Virus record (IMG/VR): IMGVR_UViG_3300013093_000048
Span: 1-64,000 of that record
From: a virus
DNA length: 64,000 bases
Strand: one strand, 5' to 3'
Each line of letters opens with the position of its first letter. The stretch's first letter is position 1. Below are positions 24,121 through 30,678 of the stretch, piece by piece. Made by a program: the position numbers and the translations under genes. The notes beneath the pieces are model-generated. The model had not been told where the DNA came from and ran no database searches. It saw nothing but the letters and a program-made list of their open reading frames with translations.

Positions 24121-24136
24121 CGCTAGCCGGCTAGCG
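24121..24136. repeat. 16-bp perfect palindrome
   Basis: CGCTAGCCGGCTAGCG is its own reverse complement over all 16 bases. It lies midway between the leftward and rightward promoters. Likely a dimer-binding operator or structural element; it is unlike the GGACAG family. Confidence 0.75.
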
Positions 24137-24323
24137 CAAAAAGTAAATAATTAGACACGTAACCCCTTGATTTTTATAGAAAATTTTACAAAATTTGACA
24201 TTTTTTAGCTGTGCGGCTAAGGAACAATGATCTAGTGACCATGTCACCACTCCCACCAAACGGCTGGATACCCCCCTAGTGGGGTCTAGCCTAGCCAAAC
24301 CGCCAAGCCACAAAGCCCCTGTA
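24137..24323. other. Remaining non-coding part of the control region
   Basis: No convincing gene on either strand. It holds an AT-rich stretch (about 24165-24207), ATTTTACAAAATTT as a partial inverted match to the iterons, GTGACCATGTCAC (a 6-bp-arm inverted repeat at about 24236-24248), and ACCCCCCTAGTGGGGT around 24268-24283. Together with 23898-24136 it makes a 500-bp divergent, repeat-rich region. Confidence 0.6.
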
Positions 24324-24332
24324 TGTTATAAT
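24324..24332 (+). promoter_or_regulatory. Rightward early promoter (extended -10)
   Basis: TGTTATAAT, a perfect extended -10. The region 17 bp upstream has no good -35, which extended -10 promoters tolerate. Predicted start is around 24339, so the GGACAG palindrome at 24341-24356 falls on the start and initial transcribed bases. Confidence 0.65.
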
Positions 24333-24340
24333 AGAGTCAT

Positions 24341-24356
24341 GGACAGGAAGCTGTCC
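24341..24356. repeat. GGACAG-N4-CTGTCC palindrome, copy 1
   Basis: GGACAG-GAAG-CTGTCC. Sits directly at the predicted start point of the early promoter, where a bound repressor would block initiation or escape. Confidence 0.85.
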
Positions 24357-24361
24357 TATCG

Positions 24362-24390
24362 AGCCAAGCCTAACCGCTTGGCTTTTCTTT
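24362..24390 (+). terminator. Terminator-like hairpin in the early leader (attenuator candidate)
   Basis: AGCCAAGC-CTAACC-GCTTGGCT followed by TTTCTTT. A perfect 8-bp stem and U-rich run lie between the early promoter and the first early gene, 25 bases before its start codon. Confidence 0.75.
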
Positions 24391-24414
24391 TATCTAAATC
24401 GAAGGAGCAATACT

Positions 24415-24837
24415 ATGTCTTACATCACAGCAACCAAAGGTAGCAACATCACTTATGACCAATTCGCTTTTGGCTTAGGTGTTCAGTCCCGTATCACGCT
24501 TGAGGAGTCAGAGGTATGGCACAAGCAATACATCAAGGAAGATACAGACGCACAGAAGGAATGGGCTCACGAGTGGAGATTGAACTACCTCATGGGGTTC
24601 TTGAAGATAGACCAAAAGCAAGCGGACAGAATCCTGTCCCAAACCCGTGATGAGAGAAAGCCCGATCATCAAAAGGCTTACAAGCGAGCCAACTCTCAGT
24701 TCGTGTATCACATCGTCAGACCTGTTGAGAAAGCCACAGCCTTTAAGCAAACCAAAGTATCACTTGACAAGGTTGTCGAGTTGTTCGAGCAGTTGAGTAA
24801 AGCCGAGCAAGCCAAGTTCATGCGTATCGTCAAGTAA
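24415..24837 (+). CDS. First early protein, unknown
   Basis: 140 residues, MSYITATKGSNITYDQFAFG..., helical and charged; ends SKAEQAKFMRIVK. The ATG follows GAAGGAG at ideal spacing. Residues about 70-75 (QADRILSQ) are coded by copy 2 of the GGACAG palindrome. First rightward gene after the promoter; such genes often subvert the host, but nothing in the sequence shows what it does. Confidence 0.75.
   Translation: MSYITATKGSNITYDQFAFGLGVQSRITLEESEVWHKQYIKEDTDAQKEWAHEWRLNYLMGFLKIDQKQADRILSQTRDERKPDHQKAYKRANSQFVYHIVRPVEKATAFKQTKVSLDKVVELFEQLSKAEQAKFMRIVK
24624..24639. repeat. GGACAG-N4-CTGTCC palindrome, copy 2 (inside gene)
   Basis: GGACAG-AATC-CTGTCC, in the coding sequence of the first early gene, reading as Asp-Arg-Ile-Leu-Ser. 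Confidence 0.85.
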
Positions 24838-24885
24838 GCGTGGCTTCTACGCAGTTTAATTTAATGTCAAACCACAGGAGTAATC

Positions 24886-25056
24886 ATGCACTTAACCAAA
24901 GCACAGCAGTTAGCCATGCGCCAAATGGTCAGGGAACAACGGGACAGGATTCTGTCCGACACCAAGCCTAGACCTGACTACCACAAGCCCATAACAATGG
25001 GCGAAGTCTTTATGACCTTTAACCGCAACACCTACAAACAGGGGAAATACGAATGA
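24886..25056 (+). CDS. Small early protein
   Basis: 56 residues, MHLTKAQQLAMRQMVREQRD to NRNTYKQGKYE. The ATG follows CAGGAG; the TGA overlaps the next ATG. It contains RDRILSDTK, coded by copy 3 of the palindrome and matching DRILSQT in the first early protein. Unknown function. Confidence 0.7.
   Translation: MHLTKAQQLAMRQMVREQRDRILSDTKPRPDYHKPITMGEVFMTFNRNTYKQGKYE
24942..24957. repeat. GGACAG-N4-CTGTCC palindrome, copy 3 (inside gene)
   Basis: GGACAG-GATT-CTGTCC within the 56-residue gene, in the same reading frame as copy 2 and again coding Asp-Arg-Ile-Leu-Ser. Confidence 0.85.
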
Positions 25057-25232
25057 AGCAAATCAAAGCAATCGTTAAGCAGTTCAACCATGAGCCTTTG
25101 GCAGAGGCTTTTATCTTAGAAGCAATAACCCGCTACGCCAATGATGTGTTAGCAGACGATAGTGATTGGGGCAACTCGATCATATCCAAGCAAGCATGGC
25201 AGGGCATAGCACAAGCAATCAAGGGGGACTAA
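25053..25232 (+). CDS. Small early protein
   Basis: 59 residues, MKQIKAIVKQFNHEPLAEAF to AWQGIAQAIKGD. Begins within the stop of the previous gene (ATGA). Helical; EAFILEAITRYANDVL and SIISKQAWQGIAQAI would form a small bundle. Unknown function. Confidence 0.7.
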   Translation: MKQIKAIVKQFNHEPLAEAFILEAITRYANDVLADDSDWGNSIISKQAWQGIAQAIKGD

Positions 25233-25234
25233 CC

Positions 25235-25378
25235 ATGTCAGCTATGAAAGACCTAGTGATGGACATAATCCATTTGTATAGAGAGGGCTATTCTGTATTT
25301 GGCATAGCCCAAACCCTTAACCTAAGCATGAAAGAAGTAAACGAAGTAGTCTGTAATTACATAACCCCAACCAACTAA
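25235..25378 (+). CDS. 47-residue helix-turn-helix protein
   Basis: MSAMKDLVMDIIHLYREGYS then VFGIAQTLNLSMKEVNEVVC. The ATG at 25235 follows AAGGGGG; a longer frame to 25166 lacks such a site. The 'hxxLYREGYSVFGIAQTLNLSMKEV' pattern is a typical helix-turn-helix (RNA-polymerase sigma-4/transposase class). A small DNA-binding regulator; it is a candidate reader of the GGACAG palindromes around it. Confidence 0.7.
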   Translation: MSAMKDLVMDIIHLYREGYSVFGIAQTLNLSMKEVNEVVCNYITPTN

Positions 25379-25388
25379 GGAGCATCAC

Positions 25389-25664
25389 ATGAAATCAATC
25401 CAATTACACCCAAACACCACATACCTCCAACTCATGGTATCAGGCAAAGCCACAGGCAATCGTTCTAATGTATGGGTCGTAGTCCGCAAGCGGAACGGTG
25501 AAGTAGGCGAGATTAAGTTCAAAGGCAATAAGCCCCACGACTTCACCTCTTTAGCAAGGGCTACGCAAGCCTATCGTAAGCTCGTTAAACAAGACGGGCA
25601 AGATAGTGGCTGGTGCATCATTACCTCAGATGAGTTAGCTCGTTCTAGCTTCGTTTGGCTTTGA
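25389..25664 (+). CDS. Early protein, unknown
   Basis: 91 residues, MKSIQLHPNTTYLQLMVSGK..., predicted beta-rich with VWVVVRKRNGEVGEIKFKGN and GWCIITSDELARSSFVWL. Good AAGGAG ribosome-binding site. I do not recognise the family. Confidence 0.7.
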   Translation: MKSIQLHPNTTYLQLMVSGKATGNRSNVWVVVRKRNGEVGEIKFKGNKPHDFTSLARATQAYRKLVKQDGQDSGWCIITSDELARSSFVWL

Positions 25665-25678
25665 TTAGAGGTATGTTT

Positions 25679-25696
25679 GGGACAGGTTTCTGTCCC
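25679..25696. repeat. GGACAG-N4-CTGTCC palindrome, copy 4
   Basis: GGGACAG-GTTT-CTGTCCC, the longest-armed copy (7 bp each side), intergenic just after the 91-residue gene. No U-run follows, so it is not a simple terminator. Confidence 0.85.
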
Positions 25697-26040
25697 GTTT
25701 ATCTAGGATATGCACGCTTATTGTGCATATGGTAATTGTCTAGTTTATTTAGCATGTGGACACTACCTTGACGCCCGCAACCCTTTATCCTATGTGCGTC
25801 TACCACATTCCCAACACACCTATATATATAAATACTAAATTCTAAATATATATATATAAGGGTAAATAAGTGGACTCTTTCTTTTGTGTCTTACTTTCTT
25901 AGTCCTTAAATTGCTGGAATTGCGTAGACATGTGTGATGGAAGTGGGACAACCCTGTATACTATAAGGCTCAAACACCTGACAACTACTGTGGACAACAT
26001 AGGTCTGCCAAGTGGACATTAGTATACTTTTATGGCTAAA
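25697..26040. other. Non-coding region with AT-rich tract and repeated GTGGAC
   Basis: No gene seen on either strand. It contains ATATGCAC-N7-GTGCATAT (25708-25730), an almost purely A/T tract at 25821-25858, and GTGGAC in the same orientation at about 25756, 25870, 25990 and 26012. TGTGGACAA (25989-25997) is one base off the reverse complement of a DnaA box. TATACT hexamers at 25957-25962 and 26023-26028 could be -10 elements. A second origin or early promoter region is possible. Confidence 0.5.
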
Positions 26041-26042
26041 CG

Positions 26043-26058
26043 GGACAGAAACCTGTCC
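26043..26058. repeat. GGACAG-N4-CTGTCC palindrome, copy 5
   Basis: GGACAG-AAAC-CTGTCC. It begins 15 bp downstream of the TATACT at 26023-26028, so it covers the early transcribed bases of a possible promoter, as copy 1 does at the main early promoter. Confidence 0.85.
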
Positions 26059-26075
26059 GAACATTGGAGAATCGT

Positions 26076-26669
26076 ATGAAAAAACTAACCAAACACGAAC
26101 AACTCACCTGCAAAAAATGCGGGGAAACTAAGGAGCGAAATGAATTTAAGCGGAGAATGACTGCCGAAGAATACAGCAAAGCCCTAAATAGGAGAGTAGA
26201 AACAGGAACTACGGTCATCAGCTCTTTGTGCAAATCGTGCCAACCAAAACGCAAGCCAAGAGCAAAGCTAACCCTCAAGCAACTACGCAACAAGATCACA
26301 AACAAACGCATAAACGAGAAGCTAGGAGAAGCCCTGATAGAGGAGAAACGCCAAGCAATCAACAAAACAAGATCCCGCCACATGAAAGAGAGATGGCAAA
26401 AAGAAAAGGGCAAGGAGAGAGCCGAGCTCAAGGCAAGCCTAGATAAAGAAGTAAACCGAGCCAAGAGCACCTACTCGGCATACAAAAGACGGACAGAAAC
26501 CTGCCCCATCAAGCAAACAAGACAGACCAAGTGGAACAGCGAACAAGAAAGACAAGATTTAATACAACAGCGCCTTGCTCACTTGGCGGTTTTGCAAGAG
26601 CAATATAGATTTACCCAACAAAAACGAAAGGAGAAGTTATACGAATACGACCAACGCAACAATAAGTAA
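26076..26669 (+). CDS. Basic zinc-finger-like protein
   Basis: 197 residues from the ATG at 26076 with GGAGA ahead (a TTG at 26064 is in frame but less likely). Residues 10-55 hold CKKCGETKERNEF...SSLCKSCQP, a Cys4 zinc ribbon. The rest is a very long Lys/Arg/Glu helix (EKRQAINKTRSRHMKERWQK). The zinc ribbon with a charged coil suggests nucleic-acid binding; similar proteins in phages are uncharacterised as far as I know. Confidence 0.75.
   Translation: MKKLTKHEQLTCKKCGETKERNEFKRRMTAEEYSKALNRRVETGTTVISSLCKSCQPKRKPRAKLTLKQLRNKITNKRINEKLGEALIEEKRQAINKTRSRHMKERWQKEKGKERAELKASLDKEVNRAKSTYSAYKRRTETCPIKQTRQTKWNSEQERQDLIQQRLAHLAVLQEQYRFTQQKRKEKLYEYDQRNNK
26491..26506. repeat. GGACAG palindrome, copy 6 (degenerate, inside gene)
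   Basis: GGACAG-AAAC-CTGCCC within the zinc-finger gene; one base differs from the consensus. Confidence 0.6.
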
Positions 26670-26698
26670 ACAACCACTAACAAACGAAAGGAAAAGTC

Positions 26699-27256
26699 AT
26701 GACCACAAGAACTCAAACTGTGGAAGAAATGATTGAGCAACTGCGGGGGGTAGTAGAAGAAAACGGGAGAATAGCAAGAGATGCACGCTTACCCGTATTT
26801 GACCAGCCAACATCTGAACTCAAAATCCCCAACGCATACCGAAGGCTACACCCACTTGACCCTGCCCAAGCAGTAAACAAGGAAGACTTGCGACCTGCAG
26901 GGGTAGAGATGAGCACCACTATCAAGTACATACTACGCAACGGCGATCAAGGTCAAAGTTTAGGTAGGAGTATGTGGTGGGGTGATAGACCGCACGAAGA
27001 CGGAACAATCGTGGCGTATAAGATTATCAAGCTGGAGAAAGGGTGGATTGATTGGGGTAATAGGTTTGATGCAGGAGAGAACCTCGACACCCAAGGCGGT
27101 ATACCCACAGGACTAAGCCCGACAACCCTCACTCAAGTATGGCTACGCGACTACAACGAACCACAACCCGACCACAGGCACGCATCATCTTGGGACTGGA
27201 ATATATCGGGTGAGGGTGGTGGCGACATCATGAAGTATCGGATTATTCGTAGGTAA
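26699..27256 (+). CDS. Early protein, unknown
   Basis: 185 residues, MTTRTQTVEEMIEQLRGVVE (helical), then a C-terminal beta region with PTGLSPTTLTQVWLRDYNEP and SSWDWNISGEGGGDIMKYRI. Strong AAAGGAAAAG site. It is directly upstream of the amidoligase cassette. No family recognised. Confidence 0.7.
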   Translation: MTTRTQTVEEMIEQLRGVVEENGRIARDARLPVFDQPTSELKIPNAYRRLHPLDPAQAVNKEDLRPAGVEMSTTIKYILRNGDQGQSLGRSMWWGDRPHEDGTIVAYKIIKLEKGWIDWGNRFDAGENLDTQGGIPTGLSPTTLTQVWLRDYNEPQPDHRHASSWDWNISGEGGGDIMKYRIIRR

Positions 27257-27271
27257 ACAAAAGGAGGCAGT

Positions 27272-27379
27272 ATGAATTACAACAGGTTTGAGTTGTATAG
27301 CCGTATAGCTTTATTGCTTTGCAGTATTTTTATAGTAGGTCAAGTAGTTCGTTATCTAGTAGTTCTGTTGTTTAAATGA
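27272..27379 (+). CDS. 35-residue membrane peptide
   Basis: MNYNRFELYSRIALLLCSIF, IVGQVVRYLVVLLFK. Perfect AAAGGAGG eight bases upstream of the ATG. One hydrophobic helix spans most of it. It lies just before the amidoligase gene. It could be a small inner-membrane peptide; possible partner of the downstream cassette, with no direct evidence. Confidence 0.6.
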   Translation: MNYNRFELYSRIALLLCSIFIVGQVVRYLVVLLFK

Positions 27380-27382
27380 ATG

Positions 27383-27398
27383 GGGCAGAATTCTGTCC
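27383..27398. repeat. GGACAG palindrome, copy 7 (degenerate)
   Basis: GGGCAG-AATT-CTGTCC, in the short gap between the 35-residue gene and the amidoligase gene, so it lies immediately upstream of the cassette. Confidence 0.65.
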
Positions 27399-27434
27399 CG
27401 TCAAACCATCACTTAAAACATAGGAGTTTATAGT

Positions 27435-28934
27435 ATGCCAACACCAACATACACATCAGCACAAATCAACGCAGTAGAAACACAATATAACCGAGCAAGA
27501 GATTCACAAAAGCCTCTGCTCACCGAGTTCTTCCGCTACAAGCTCGAGCATGTGCGCCGTCCAGAGTTATGGACAAGGGCTGAGTATCTATCCATCGCCA
27601 AGGGGCAACTCAAGCGCAATATGGAGAAAAGCATTCGATCGTATCGCACTTATATCGGTGGCTCTGAGAAACGCCACTACGAGAGTCTTATGAACCAGCG
27701 CCGTCACTTCTACGAGATCGGCAAGATGATAGCCGATTGCTTCCGCACCCAAGACGACAGCGAGCTAGTTAGTATCCTCAACGACAACACCACTATCAGG
27801 GACAAACTAGGTGCTGGTGAGTGGTGCGAGATACTCAATGATGTCGACAAATTTCCCAACGCACCCGACTATAACTACTGTTCTGACTGCGACTACATCG
27901 AGTGCGAGGACGATGGCACATGGGTATACAACGGCGATCGCTGGATTTGCTCAGATTGTCGTGACAATCACTATCGCTGGTCTGACTACCATGACTGCGT
28001 GGTGCACGAGGATGACGAAGAGCCTGATCAAGATGATGACGATGAGGATGAAGAAGATGTCGGTCCGATCGGTAGCTATCACAGTAGTAAGTCCAAGCTA
28101 GGGTTCATACCAACCAAATACTCTCTTAGAAAGACCCCTGTGTATATGGGCTTAGAGCTAGAGATGGAGATGTCTGACGGCGATGCCTCACGGCGTGAGC
28201 GTGCTGAGCACTTACTACAATCGGTCAAGGAATACAAAGACGATGCGACAGGTAAGACATATACCTATGCACTGCTCGAGCAAGACGGCTCACTTAATCA
28301 CGGCTTCGAGATGGTCACAGGCTATACGGGTCTTGATGTGCATGCCAAGCAACTAGCGTTCTTCAAGCAACCATTTGAGGGTATGAAGTCGCACGATACC
28401 AAGACTTGCGGTCTTCATGTGCATATCTGTAAGAAGGGTATGTCTATGTTCCATGCCGCTAAGTTAATCTTGTTCATGCACGACAGCCGTAATCAACGCC
28501 TGTTCAAAGCTATCGCACGCCGTGACTCTAGTAGATACAGCCAAGTCAAGAACAAGACGGCTGACTATTCATGGGTCAAGCACGCTAAGTCAGACGGTAT
28601 GCGTAGGCTCAACGAGGATCGCTATGAGTCAGTCAACTTCCAACCCGAACGCACAGTCGAGTTCCGCCTGTTCAAGGGCACGCTACGCTACGAGACCATC
28701 ATGGCTTGCTTGGAGTTTACTTATGCCTCATGGTTCTTTACTCGTGACACAGGGCAACAAGACTTAACCTCCGAGAACTTTATCAAGTTTATCTGCCAAC
28801 CCGACCAACGCAAGGACACCATCTATCTACGGTCATTCTTGCGGTCTAAGGGCTTCATGCTAGATAAACAAGCGGTGGTCAAGCCCAACCCACGCATTGA
28901 ACAAACCAAGCAACTTCACACAACCGAAGCATAA
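27435..28934 (+). CDS. Amidoligase-like enzyme with Cys cluster and acidic linker
   Basis: 499 residues. N-terminal helices (1-130), then a Cys cluster (C149, C152, C157, C172, C175: CSDCDYIEC...WICSDC) that looks zinc-binding, an acidic run (about 192-209, DDDDEDEEDVG), and an amidoligase_2-type domain from about 235. Motifs: GLELEMEM (239-246), LLEQDGSLNHGFEMVTG (280-296), TCGLHVHICK (324-333), TVEFRLFKGTL (407-417). These correspond to the acidic metal-binding pairs, the H-x-H and the R/E strand of the glutamine-synthetase-like carboxylate-amine ligases. The enzyme would activate a carboxylate with ATP and join it to an amine. It heads a cassette with a glutamine amidotransferase and an ATP-grasp protein. 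Substrate unknown. Palindrome copy 7 lies before its start and copy 8 right after its stop. Confidence 0.82.
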   Translation: MPTPTYTSAQINAVETQYNRARDSQKPLLTEFFRYKLEHVRRPELWTRAEYLSIAKGQLKRNMEKSIRSYRTYIGGSEKRHYESLMNQRRHFYEIGKMIADCFRTQDDSELVSILNDNTTIRDKLGAGEWCEILNDVDKFPNAPDYNYCSDCDYIECEDDGTWVYNGDRWICSDCRDNHYRWSDYHDCVVHEDDEEPDQDDDDEDEEDVGPIGSYHSSKSKLGFIPTKYSLRKTPVYMGLELEMEMSDGDASRRERAEHLLQSVKEYKDDATGKTYTYALLEQDGSLNHGFEMVTGYTGLDVHAKQLAFFKQPFEGMKSHDTKTCGLHVHICKKGMSMFHAAKLILFMHDSRNQRLFKAIARRDSSRYSQVKNKTADYSWVKHAKSDGMRRLNEDRYESVNFQPERTVEFRLFKGTLRYETIMACLEFTYASWFFTRDTGQQDLTSENFIKFICQPDQRKDTIYLRSFLRSKGFMLDKQAVVKPNPRIEQTKQLHTTEA

Positions 28935-28935
28935 C

Positions 28936-28951
28936 GGACAGAAACCTGTCC
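28936..28951. repeat. GGACAG-N4-CTGTCC palindrome, copy 8
   Basis: GGACAG-AAAC-CTGTCC, between the amidoligase and amidotransferase genes. Identical in its N4 to copy 5. It is the last copy seen; none was found in the remaining early region. Confidence 0.85.
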
Positions 28952-28991
28952 CAAGTAATACAAACAAACCAATCTAAATAAAGGAAATCAT

Positions 28992-30161
28992 ATGTGTTTA
29001 TTAGTCGTTCAACCAGCAACAGCCCCTTCATTAACTCAAGCATGGCTCGAGGATTTCTATGCGTCTAACTCTGACGGCGTTGGTATTATGCGTAGCGTAG
29101 AAGGGGAACTCCTGATAGAAAAAATATTACCCAAAAACGCACAGGAGTTTGTAGATTTCTATCGCAACCATATTGACGGACATGACTGCGCGTTCCACTT
29201 GCGTATGAAAACCCACGGCAATATCGACATGGAAAATTGCCACCCGTATGAGGTGTTCAACAAAGCCGAGCACGGTGTAGATGTATGGCTCATGCACAAC
29301 GGCATCTTGTCCACAGGTAATGCGGGCGACACAACCAAGTCAGATACATGGCACTACATCCGTGACTACTTGCGCCCTATGCTTGCCAACAACATTGACT
29401 TTATATTTACCGATGCGTTTGCTGACATCATTGGCGATCATATCGGCGGGTCTAATAAGTTCGTGCTCATGGATAGCAATGGTCGCACTCAGACTGTCAA
29501 TCAAGACGCTGGTGTATTTTGGGGCGGTCGTTGGTTATCTAATACTTATGCATGGTCTAGTCCGCTCAATGCATCTAAGACTTTCAAAGACGACCACGAC
29601 TTAGCCATTGACGAGATCGAGGCAGCACCATACAAGACATCGTATAAGTCTGCCAATAGTAGCTACAAGAAATGGTCTACGGGTTATATGACTGGATACG
29701 AGGCATACGATGACGAAGACTATTGGGAGAAGTATGACAGCAAGACTGGCACATGGGGTAAGCAAGCCCAGCAGTATGATCGCCCTGTGTATGTGCCCCC
29801 TGTCGGTGGCTTAGGTGATGACGATAGCGACTTCGTTGACGCAGAGTATTCAGTTGTTGGCGAAGATGGCGTTGCTCGCACCGAGGTATATGGTGTGTCG
29901 GCACAGGAAGCAGACGATGTAATGGAGGACTTGTTGTTAGAGATCGAGGCGCAGTTCGAGATCCAGCATATCAGCCGTGTGTCTGCGTATGAGTTCGTTG
30001 AGGAGTTCGGTATCGACAACTTCATGGAGGTGTCTTACATGGCGCTAGATGACATGATTGATAGCGGTTGGTATGAGCGTATCATCACAGACTTTGCGTT
30101 AGCACGCGAGGCATTCCCTTGGCTTGAGCGCACCAAGCCTGAGCGTTTAGCAATTAACTAA
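28992..30161 (+). CDS. Class II glutamine amidotransferase
   Basis: 389 residues. The start is fixed by AAAGGAAATCAT and by Cys2, which after Met removal becomes the N-terminal nucleophile of Ntn-type amidotransferases. Other family motifs: NSDGVGI (26-32), HLRMKTHG (69-76; the R and T/S-x-G position), CHPYEV (83-88), LMHNGIL (100-106), and KSDTWHY (116-122). All expected GATase II features are present. It hydrolyses glutamine and channels ammonia. The C-terminal half (about 190-389) is acidic and unfamiliar and may dock the ligases. It lies between the two ligases, so ammonia or glutamine-derived nitrogen is the likely input to amide formation. Confidence 0.85.
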   Translation: MCLLVVQPATAPSLTQAWLEDFYASNSDGVGIMRSVEGELLIEKILPKNAQEFVDFYRNHIDGHDCAFHLRMKTHGNIDMENCHPYEVFNKAEHGVDVWLMHNGILSTGNAGDTTKSDTWHYIRDYLRPMLANNIDFIFTDAFADIIGDHIGGSNKFVLMDSNGRTQTVNQDAGVFWGGRWLSNTYAWSSPLNASKTFKDDHDLAIDEIEAAPYKTSYKSANSSYKKWSTGYMTGYEAYDDEDYWEKYDSKTGTWGKQAQQYDRPVYVPPVGGLGDDDSDFVDAEYSVVGEDGVARTEVYGVSAQEADDVMEDLLLEIEAQFEIQHISRVSAYEFVEEFGIDNFMEVSYMALDDMIDSGWYERIITDFALAREAFPWLERTKPERLAIN

Positions 30162-30170
30162 GGAGGTAGT

Positions 30171-30377
30171 ATGGCTGTATTTTATGTAATAACTGCGGCA
30201 ACTCGTTTTGAATTTAAGCGGGTTGTTGCTGACACAAAAGAACGAGCAGAGAAAATTTCATACGAATCGCCTGATGGTTGGAAGTTTGCATATCAAAGCG
30301 ACAACTACGAACACTACGCTACATACACAAAGAAAGAAGCACTAGAAGGAGGGTGGTTAGATGAAGAAGTATCATGA
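30171..30377 (+). CDS. Small protein in the amide-ligase cassette
   Basis: 68 residues, MAVFYVITAATRFEFKRVVA... ending EGGWLDEEVS. Perfect AAGGAGGT site nine bases downstream of the amidotransferase stop, so it is in the same operon. A compact alpha/beta protein by pattern. It is a candidate carrier or substrate, on position alone. Its stop overlaps the start of the next gene. Confidence 0.7.
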   Translation: MAVFYVITAATRFEFKRVVADTKERAEKISYESPDGWKFAYQSDNYEHYATYTKKEALEGGWLDEEVS

Positions 30378-30678
30378 AGAACACATCAAGGTCGAAAGAC
30401 CTCACCTAAACATAGACGGCTCACTACAACGCATATATAAATTCCCTAATAACTATGGGGCTAGTATTGTGTGGGGTGGGGACTTAACATTCATGCGTGA
30501 CAACGCACATGCCCCTTATGAGCTAGCTGTCATTAGATTTATAGATGATGATGAATACTACTTAGACTATTCAACTGGGCTAACTACCGATGTATTCAGG
30601 CATCAAAACGAAGAGCAGATACGGGATCTGCTTAAGCAAATTAAAAACTTAGAAGAGGTGGCATATGGAATTGAGTGA
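30361..30678 (+). CDS. Small protein in the amide-ligase cassette
   Basis: 105 residues, MKKYHEEHIKVERPHLNIDG..., with YGASIVWGGDLTFMRDNAHA (beta-rich) and a C-terminal helix EEQIRDLLKQIKNLEEVAYG. Overlaps both neighbours. Looks like a small globular protein of unknown family; position suggests it acts with the ligases. Confidence 0.7.
   Translation: MKKYHEEHIKVERPHLNIDGSLQRIYKFPNNYGASIVWGGDLTFMRDNAHAPYELAVIRFIDDDEYYLDYSTGLTTDVFRHQNEEQIRDLLKQIKNLEEVAYGIE

Noticed and set aside
26064-26075. TTG start for the zinc-finger protein
   Set aside because: The ATG at 26076 has GGAGA at good spacing; the TTG overlaps that site.
24341-28951. CRISPR array made of GGACAG repeats
   Set aside because: Spacing is irregular (hundreds of bases), three copies lie in genes, and units are short palindromes without spacers.
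24341-28951. GGACAG palindromes as intrinsic terminators
   Set aside because: No T-run follows any copy, and several lie inside genes or at promoters.
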